Assembly: GCA_034437215.1 (NCBI GenBank)
Contig: DAOTVC010000121.1
Location: 1-12,629, forward strand
DNA length: 12,629 bases
Source of the DNA: DAOTVC01 sp034437215
GTDB taxonomy: Bacteria > Chloroflexota > Anaerolineae > B4-G1 > SLSP01
Direction of reading: 5' to 3'
Below the pieces are notes generated by a model. That model was given only the letters and a program-made list of their open reading frames with translations. It made no database searches and was not told where the DNA came from. Of this stretch, positions 7,863-12,629 are shown piece by piece. The position numbers and the translations under genes are program-made. Every line of letters begins with the position of its first letter. Position 1 is the stretch's first letter.

Positions 7863-9674
7863 CTAGCTCCTGTATGAGTCGACCCACTGGCGCCGGTAGA
7901 GACGCTGGTACGTGGGATTGTTATCGATCAATGCATCGTGCGTCCCTTCCCCCACGATGCGCCCATCGTCGATCACCACGATGCGGTCGGCCTGGCGCAG
8001 CGTCGAGAAGCGGTGGGCGATGATGAACGTCGTGCGGTCGCGCCGGATCTCGGCCATCGCGGTCTGAATCAGGGTCTCCGTGTAGGCGTCGACGTTCGCG
8101 GTCGCCTCGTCCAGGATCAAGACCTTGGGATCGGCAAGCAGGGCGCGGGCGAAGGCCACCAACTGCTTTTGCCCGCCCGAAAGCAGCGCTCCCAACTCGC
8201 CCACCTGGCTGTCGTAGCCGTTGGGCAGGGATGCGATGAACGCGTGCGCCTGTGCGCGCCGGGCGGCGTCCTCGACCGCGGCATCATCGGCCTGGGGGTT
8301 GCCGTAGCGGATGTTCTCGCGAATCGTGTCGGCGAAGAGGAAGACATCCTGGGAGACGAGGAGCACGGTGCCACGCAAATCCGCGAACGAGATGCGGCGC
8401 AGGTCCACGCCGTCGAGTTCGACGCTGCCGGCCTGCGGGTCGTAGAGACGCGCCAGCAGCTTGACCAGGGTGCTCTTCCCCGCTCCGGTCGGCCCCACAA
8501 TCGCCACGGTCTCGCCGGCACGTACCCGCAGGTCGATCTCCTCCAGAACCGGCGTGTCCTCGTAACCGAAGCTGACGTCTTTCAGCACCACGTTCCCGCG
8601 GAAGCCGCCCTCCGGTCGTCGGGGCTGCGCGGGCTCCATGATCTCGGGCGCCTGCTGGAGATACTCGCCGATGCGATCCAGGGCTGCACCGGCAGCCTGG
8701 AAAGTATTGTAGACCAGGCTCAGCTCGCGCAGAGGGCCAAAGAAGCGGTAGACATACCCCAAGAACGCCAAGAGCACCCCCACCGTGATCACCTTCTGCG
8801 CCGCCAGCGTCCCTCCGTAGCCCAAGACGAGCGCGGTGCCCAGCATGTTGGTGATCGTCATCGTCGGGAAGACGGCGGCAAAGAGCAGCCCGGCGCGCAG
8901 GTTGGCCTTCATGTTCTGCAAGCTCAGGCTCTCGAACTGCTCCACGGTGAAGGACTCCCGCGACAGCGACTGGGCGACCTTCATCCCCGCCACCCCCTGC
9001 TCCACGCCCGCGTTGACCGCCGCCAGCGCCTGCTGCACGTCGCGGTAGGCGTTGCGCATGGCCTTACCCAGTAACCCCATGCTGACCATCACCACCGGGA
9101 GCGAGACAAGAGTGACGAGGGTCAGGCGGAGGTTGAAAGAAGCCATGATCACGACAATCCCGACCAGCGTCAACAGATCGTTGATAAGATTGAGCATGCC
9201 GTTGGACGCGATCTCGGCGACGGCGTTGACGTCGTGAGTGAGGCGCGAGGCCACCTCACCCACGCGCTCCCGCTCGTGGAAGCGCAGCGACCGGCGCATC
9301 ACCTGCGCGAAGAGGTCGCGCCGCAGGTCGTCGACGACGTGCTGCCCGACCCAGGTCGAGAGGTAGCCCTGCCCATAAACGGCAGCCCAATAGACACCTT
9401 GAAGGCCCAGATAGAGCAGCGCCAACCACGTCAGACCCTGGAGGTCGCCCGCAGCGATATAGGTGTCCACCGCCACCTTCGTGATATAAGGCATGGCCAG
9501 TGTCGTAGCGGTTACCACCAACATTGCGGCCAACGCCAACAGAAGCCGCCCTCTGTAGGCCTGCACATAGCGCCACAACAAGAGCAGCGCCCGACGATCC
9601 AGCTTCGAGAGACGATAGGGCGCGGCATCGCCATCGCCCTGCAGACGCGTCATGAATCCCCCGCGAATGGTCAT
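7863..9674 (-). CDS. ABC exporter half-transporter (second of a pair)
   Basis: Fused membrane-ATPase half-transporter of 603 residues, type IV (MsbA/LmrCD-like) exporter. The membrane domain spans about 30-330 in six helices, including EVASRLTHDVNAV (140-152), a usual intracellular-loop motif. The ATPase domain follows: Walker A GPTGAGKS (394-401, K400), Q442 in VSQDVFLF, signature LSGGQ (498-502), Walker B LILDEAT with catalytic E523, and H554. All ATP-site residues are intact. The start at 9674 overlaps the stop of the upstream half-transporter (ATGA), and AGGAGGTG at 9686-9679 supports it; M8 at 9653 is a weaker alternative. Close coupling to the other half-transporter suggests a heterodimer. 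Substrate unknown: drugs, lipids, peptides or metal conjugates are all possible. Confidence 0.93.
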   Translation of the reverse strand: MTIRGGFMTRLQGDGDAAPYRLSKLDRRALLLLWRYVQAYRGRLLLALAAMLVVTATTLAMPYITKVAVDTYIAAGDLQGLTWLALLYLGLQGVYWAAVYGQGYLSTWVGQHVVDDLRRDLFAQVMRRSLRFHERERVGEVASRLTHDVNAVAEIASNGMLNLINDLLTLVGIVVIMASFNLRLTLVTLVSLPVVMVSMGLLGKAMRNAYRDVQQALAAVNAGVEQGVAGMKVAQSLSRESFTVEQFESLSLQNMKANLRAGLLFAAVFPTMTITNMLGTALVLGYGGTLAAQKVITVGVLLAFLGYVYRFFGPLRELSLVYNTFQAAGAALDRIGEYLQQAPEIMEPAQPRRPEGGFRGNVVLKDVSFGYEDTPVLEEIDLRVRAGETVAIVGPTGAGKSTLVKLLARLYDPQAGSVELDGVDLRRISFADLRGTVLLVSQDVFLFADTIRENIRYGNPQADDAAVEDAARRAQAHAFIASLPNGYDSQVGELGALLSGGQKQLVAFARALLADPKVLILDEATANVDAYTETLIQTAMAEIRRDRTTFIIAHRFSTLRQADRIVVIDDGRIVGEGTHDALIDNNPTYQRLYRRQWVDSYRS

Positions 9675-11674
9675 CGCGCACCTCCTCTGGTCTGCGTCAT
9701 CGGTTCCGGGCTCAACGTCTCACTCACCAGCTGTACCTGGTAGAGCTCCCGGTAGAAGCCATGTTGGGCCAGCAGCGTCTCGTGGGCCGACGCGGTCTCA
9801 GTCCCCCGCGCCCGCTCGACGATGCGCCCGTCGCGCAGCACCAGGATCTGGTCCGCGTGCTGGACGGTCCAGAGACGGTGCGCGATGACAAAGGTCGTGC
9901 GCCCGGCCCGGACCCGCTCCAGCGCCTGCTGCATCTGGCGCTCGGTCTCGGCATCGACGCTGGATGTGGGCTCGTCGAGGATCAGGATACGGGGATCGGT
10001 CAGGAGCACGCGGGCCAGCGCGATCCGTTGCTTCTGACCACCGGAGAGGCGCACGCCCCGCTCGCCCACCGGGGTACCGTAGCCCAGCGGCAGCGAGATG
10101 ATGAAGTCGTGCATCTGGGCTGCCTGAGCAGCGTGCTCGATCTCGTCCTGGGTTGCGTGCGGGTTGCCGTAGGCGATGTTCTCGCTGATGGAGGCGTCGA
10201 AGAGGAAGACGGTCTGCAGCGCAATGCCGATGGCGTCCCGCAGACTCTGGACCGTGACGTCGCGGATATCGTACCCGTCGATCGTGATCCGTCCCGACTG
10301 CACGTCGTAGAAGCGCGGCAGCAGGTGCACCAGGGTCGTCTTGCCGGCGCCTGAAGGCCCCACCAGTGCCACCAGCTCACCGGGCGCTGCTTCCAATGTG
10401 ACGTCGCGCAGCGCCTCTTTCCCGGTATCGTCCTGACCGGCGGCATAGCCAAAGCGCACATCCTCGAAGCGCACGTGGCCCTCAACAGGGGGCAGCGGAA
10501 CGGCACCGGGGGCATCTTGAATGTCAGGCCGGGTGTCCAACACCTCGAAAACGCGCTCGGCAGCGGCCAGCGCCTGCATGGTCATACTCAACATCATCCC
10601 GGTCTGCCGGATAGGACGTAGCAGGATCTGGATGTAGGTCGTGAAGGCGATCAGGGTTCCCAACGTCACGACGCCGCTGATGACCCGCCTGCCCCCTATC
10701 CACAGGACCAGCGCGGTCGCAGCGCCCATAATGACATTGGCGTAGGGCATCCACAGTGACGTGATTCTGGCAGTTTCGAGGTTCGCCACCAGCACTCGCC
10801 GGCTCTGGCGTTCCACGCGCTTTTGCTCGAACGCCTCGCGTCCGAAAAGCTTGACGACCAGAACACCTGCCAAGCTCTCCTGCAATGCGGAACTCAGCCC
10901 GGACAGCGCCCGACGGATGCGGCCCATGGCGGGTCGGACACGCGTGGCATAGACCGACATGCCATGGATGATCAGCGGGATGCAAGCGAGGTAGACTAGA
11001 GACAGACGCCAGTCCCAGGTTAGGAGCACGACGAAGATGCCGACCAGGGTCAGCACGTTGGTCAAGACGATCACCGCGGCGCGCCCGAAGAAGGTGTTGA
11101 GCGCATCGACGTCCGCCGTCACCCGCGACATCAGGTCGCCGGAGCGGGCACGGTCGTAGAACGAGAAGGAGAGGCGGCTGAGGTGCTCGAAGACCGCGTT
11201 GCGGATCTCGAAGACGATGCGCTGCCCCATCACCGCCGTGAGGTAGAGGCGCAGGAAGTCGATGCCTCCCTGGACCAGCGCCAACAGGAGCAAGCCGGCG
11301 GCGGCCCACCAGATCGAGCGTGACTCGCCGTCCGAGATCAGGCGATCCACGGTCTGGCGGATGATGATCGGCGGCGCCAATTCAGCGAGCGTCGTGAGCC
11401 CGGCTGCCACGGTCACCCCGGCAAGCAGCCCGGCGTGCGGTCGCATGTAACGCACCAGTCGCAGCAGGATCGTACCGACGGAGCCTTTGGGTCGGCTCAT
11501 GCCCTGTCGATTCCCCGAAGCTGACCCGCTGCCCGGACCTTGCCCGTCTCCTGGACGGGGTTGCCTGCTGTTCTGACCTTGGGACCTTCCCCCCGAACCC
11601 GGGGCACTTCCGCCTCCCTGGCTCTCGCTAGGTACTTTGCCTGCGGATGGACGTTCCTTGCTGGCAGCTTGCAT
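9671..11674 (-). CDS. ABC exporter half-transporter with disordered N-terminal tail
   Basis: Fused membrane-ATPase exporter half of 667 residues. Residues 1-65 are a hydrophilic tail rich in Gly, Ser, Gln, Pro and Arg, probably disordered. The membrane domain runs about 67-375, with GDLMSRVTADVDALNTFF (179-196) in the intracellular loop. ATPase domain: Walker A GPSGAGKT (439-446, K445), Q487, LSGGQ (543-547), Walker B LILDEPTSSVD with E568, and H599. Every catalytic residue is present. The start is ATG 11674, sharing its A with the repressor's TGA (TGATG), and AGGAGG lies at 11687-11682, 7 nt upstream. A TTG one codon earlier is possible but less likely, and M59 (11500) has no good ribosome site. 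It is the first transport gene after the regulator and is translationally coupled to it and to the next half-transporter, so the pair is likely a heterodimer under ArsR control. Confidence 0.93.
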   Translation of the reverse strand: MQAASKERPSAGKVPSESQGGGSAPGSGGRSQGQNSRQPRPGDGQGPGSGSASGNRQGMSRPKGSVGTILLRLVRYMRPHAGLLAGVTVAAGLTTLAELAPPIIIRQTVDRLISDGESRSIWWAAAGLLLLALVQGGIDFLRLYLTAVMGQRIVFEIRNAVFEHLSRLSFSFYDRARSGDLMSRVTADVDALNTFFGRAAVIVLTNVLTLVGIFVVLLTWDWRLSLVYLACIPLIIHGMSVYATRVRPAMGRIRRALSGLSSALQESLAGVLVVKLFGREAFEQKRVERQSRRVLVANLETARITSLWMPYANVIMGAATALVLWIGGRRVISGVVTLGTLIAFTTYIQILLRPIRQTGMMLSMTMQALAAAERVFEVLDTRPDIQDAPGAVPLPPVEGHVRFEDVRFGYAAGQDDTGKEALRDVTLEAAPGELVALVGPSGAGKTTLVHLLPRFYDVQSGRITIDGYDIRDVTVQSLRDAIGIALQTVFLFDASISENIAYGNPHATQDEIEHAAQAAQMHDFIISLPLGYGTPVGERGVRLSGGQKQRIALARVLLTDPRILILDEPTSSVDAETERQMQQALERVRAGRTTFVIAHRLWTVQHADQILVLRDGRIVERARGTETASAHETLLAQHGFYRELYQVQLVSETLSPEPMTQTRGGAR
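9679..9686 (-). promoter_or_regulatory. Shine-Dalgarno at the ABC/ABC overlap
   Basis: AGGAGGTG on the minus strand, inside the last codons of the first half-transporter and 4 nt before the ATG at 9674. Together with the ATGA overlap it indicates coupled, roughly equal synthesis of the two exporter halves. Confidence 0.75.
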
Positions 11675-11988
11675 CAACCGGCCTCCTCTTTCAAGATAAA
11701 GGTGTCGCCCAGCAACGTCCGGATCAGATCCCGGTACACGGCCAGCCGTTCAGGGTCGAGGTAGTAATGGATGCGGTAGCGCCGGCGTTCCCCGTATACC
11801 AGACCCAGATCTTTCAGCACCCGCAGATGCTGGGAGATGTTGGGGACGGTGGTCTCCAGTTCGCGGGCCAGGCGACTGACGCACAGCGCGGCACCCGGTT
11901 CCTGCTGCGCCAGCAACGCCACAAGGCGCAAGCGGGTTTCGTCACCGAGCGCTTTGAAGAAACGGGCCAGGTCGGCTTCATGACTCAT
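11674..11988 (-). CDS. ArsR-family winged-helix transcriptional repressor
   Basis: Small dimeric DNA-binding protein of 104 residues, the usual ArsR/SmtB length. The fold is easy to follow: LARFFKALGDETRLRLVALL (7-26), a recognition helix-turn-helix VSRLARELETTVPNISQHLRVLKDLGLV (37-64), then the wing YGERRRYRIHYYLD (65-78). The metal box ELCVCDL of ArsR is here ALCVSRL, with one cysteine (C36) and no other Cys in the protein. A classical thiolate arsenic, cadmium or lead site in this helix is therefore not possible. Sensing might use a different ligand, oxidation of C36 between subunits, or a sulfur species (inference). Start at 11988 with AAGGA 6 nt upstream. It is the first gene of the minus-strand operon and shares TGATG with the exporter gene. 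Palindromes in its own promoter suggest autorepression. Confidence 0.92.
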   Translation of the reverse strand: MSHEADLARFFKALGDETRLRLVALLAQQEPGAALCVSRLARELETTVPNISQHLRVLKDLGLVYGERRRYRIHYYLDPERLAVYRDLIRTLLGDTFILKEEAG

Positions 11989-11997
11989 GGGTCGTCC

Positions 11998-12013
11998 TTA
12001 AGTGATTGCTTAA
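11998..12013 (-). promoter_or_regulatory. putative ArsR operator 1
   Basis: TTAAGTGATTGCTTAA on the plus strand: TTAAG and CTTAA arms around 6 nt. It lies 10 nt downstream of the predicted -10 box, near the transcription start, and overlaps the first bases of the repressor's AAGGA site. Size and place fit an ArsR dimer site that blocks transcription of the whole operon. Binding is inferred. Confidence 0.55.
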
Positions 12014-12017
12014 ACAC

Positions 12018-12028
12018 TAAACAGTTTA
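12018..12028 (-). promoter_or_regulatory. putative ArsR operator 2 overlapping the -10 box
   Basis: TAAACAGTTTA, a perfect palindrome with 5-bp arms around one base, covering the predicted -10 hexamer. It is four bases from operator 1, so the two may bind cooperatively. Its core differs from operator 1, so it may be part of one longer site or chance symmetry in an AT-rich promoter. Confidence 0.4.
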
Positions 12029-12050
12029 CCAGAATGGGTACGCCCGTCAA
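12023..12050 (-). promoter_or_regulatory. sigma70-like promoter of the seven-gene operon
   Basis: On the minus strand, TTGACG (12050-12045, five of six to TTGACA) and TAAACT (12028-12023, four of six to TATAAT) are 16 nt apart, with the start expected at about 12015-12017, just before the repressor gene. It is the only AT-rich stretch upstream of the operon, and no other gap between the seven genes is long enough for a clear promoter. Confidence 0.6.
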
Positions 12051-12103
12051 GATTGCTATAGTACGCCTCACTTTTCCTGACATCCCAACCCCTCGGCCAG
12101 CCG

Positions 12104-12466
12104 TACCACCAGTCGAAGGATGATCCCCATCGAGGTCTACGACGCCCTCCTGCCCCACGCCCACGCGGTCACCGTCGTGCACCGCCGCACGTAGTCCTCA
12201 TCGTGCGCGCGCAGGTCAAGACCGACCGTCAAGCGGCGTAGTCCCTGGGCCAACTCCATGCCGCGGGCCTGTTGGTGGGCATTTGGATTCCGCCGCAGCC
12301 CATTCGCGAGTTGCGCGCCCTGCTGGCCCAGCGGCACAAGATGGTGAGACTCTCTACCATCGCCAAGAACCGCCTGCACTAGACCCTCCACCGCCATCAC
12401 TTGACGCTGCCGCCCGGCAGCCAGCCCTCCATCGCCTCACACTGCGACTTCTGGTTCCACCTGTGA
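12104..12466 (+). pseudogene. broken IS110-family transposase remnant
   Basis: Decayed DEDD-type IS110 transposase, recognised from family wording across two frames. Frame from 12120: IEVYDALLPHAHAVTVVH, then a stop at 12192-12194. Restoring one C after that VVH gives HPPHVVLI and joins the frame from 12194: VRAQVKTDRQAA, stop, SLGQLHAAGLLVGIW, IPPQPIRELRALLAQRHKMV, RLSTIAKNRLH, stop, TLHRHHLTLPPG, ending at TGA 12464-12466. KTDR, the IPP-IRELR stretch and KNRLH-LHRHHL are strong hallmarks. One frameshift and two internal stops make it inactive. The transposase_20 C-terminal domain and the N-terminal catalytic part are missing. IS110 elements usually have no terminal inverted repeats, so the element's ends cannot be placed. 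The left limit is approximate. Confidence 0.8.
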
Positions 12467-12614
12467 GGCAGCTGCTGGCAACCGTAGTAATTTTCTCTGA
12501 TCTTGGTGGAAGTTTTTCTCATCCCACTTCGATACCTCCATTACCCAACGGTTGGTCGATAATTTGACCGCAGGATGGGTTCTACAGCACTTCCAAGGAC
12601 CTCCAATCGTTTTG

Positions 12615-12623
12615 TGATATAAT
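12615..12623 (+). promoter_or_regulatory. extended -10 promoter-like motif
   Basis: TGATATAAT, a TGn extended -10 with a perfect TATAAT, in an AT-rich stretch at the window's right edge and reading out of it. No good -35 is visible: TTCCAA at 12591-12596 has a 21-nt spacer. The gene it would serve lies outside the window. Confidence 0.4.
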
Positions 12624-12629
12624 AAAGAT

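Larger units (their letters stand above)
3673..11988 (-). other. predicted seven-gene operon
   Basis: Order of transcription: ArsR regulator, ABC half-transporter, ABC half-transporter, MOT1-type transporter, ABC-2 ATPase, ABC-2 permease, desulfurase. Junctions: TGATG overlap, ATGA overlap, then gaps of 9, 40, 36 and 22 nt. All on one strand with ribosome sites inside or next to the preceding gene, so a single transcript from the promoter at 12023-12050 is the simplest reading. An internal promoter cannot be excluded. Confidence 0.75.

Noticed and set aside
6627..7877. Long plus-strand open frame (416 codons) opposite the MOT1-type gene.
   Set aside because: Its product is Gln/His/Arg-rich with no fold signature, while the minus frame encodes clear membrane spans and family motifs. 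It is a GC-rich shadow frame.
7938..9074. Long plus-strand open frame (378 codons) opposite the second exporter half.
   Set aside because: The minus strand carries a complete ABC exporter; the opposite frame has no recognisable domain.
12137..12400. Minus-strand open frame of 87 codons over the transposase relic.
   Set aside because: The plus strand carries the IS110 motifs; the opposite frame has no signal of its own.

Overview
The window is GC-rich bacterial DNA with strong Shine-Dalgarno sites and overlapping genes. Its make-up (PLD/SNF2 helicase, decayed IS110 transposase, YkoF-type remnant, MOT1-type transporter, paired ABC exporters) fits a Gram-positive-like or Chloroflexota-like bacterium. 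That placement is an impression from protein style, not a search result, and is low confidence.

Layout. (1) 31-3375, plus strand: a 1114-residue protein joining a phospholipase-D-type nuclease domain to an SNF2-type (superfamily 2) helicase. This is a probable DNA-defence or DNA-processing enzyme whose upstream partners lie outside the window. (2) 3363-3672: no intact gene. The stretch holds the decayed minus-strand remains of a YkoF-type thiamine/HMP-binding protein, whose 3' end overlaps the helicase stop, and then a perfect 16-bp inverted repeat enclosing 50 nt. (3) 3673-11988, minus strand: seven tightly packed genes that look like one operon. In transcription order they are an ArsR-type repressor, two ABC exporter half-transporters, a MOT1-type molybdate/sulfate transporter, an ABC-2 ATPase, its permease, and a cysteine desulfurase/selenocysteine-lyase-like enzyme. 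The first three overlap by stop/start codons (TGATG, ATGA); the other gaps are 9-40 nt. A sigma70-like promoter with two palindromes sits just before the repressor gene, so the operon is probably self-repressed. (4) 12104-12466, plus strand: a broken IS110-family transposase with a one-base frameshift, two in-frame stops and a lost C-terminus. (5) 12467-12629: no gene seen. It is more AT-rich and ends in an extended -10 promoter-like motif pointing out of the window.

How the genes may work together. The ArsR regulator would sense an effector and release the promoter, giving export (the two ABC half-transporters and the ABC-2 pair), oxyanion transport (MOT1-type) and sulfur or selenium mobilisation (the desulfurase) from one transcript. 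The inducer is unknown. The regulator has only one cysteine and so lacks the usual ArsR CxC metal site. The combination of genes is the most unusual thing here. The helicase points away on the other strand and seems unrelated to the operon.
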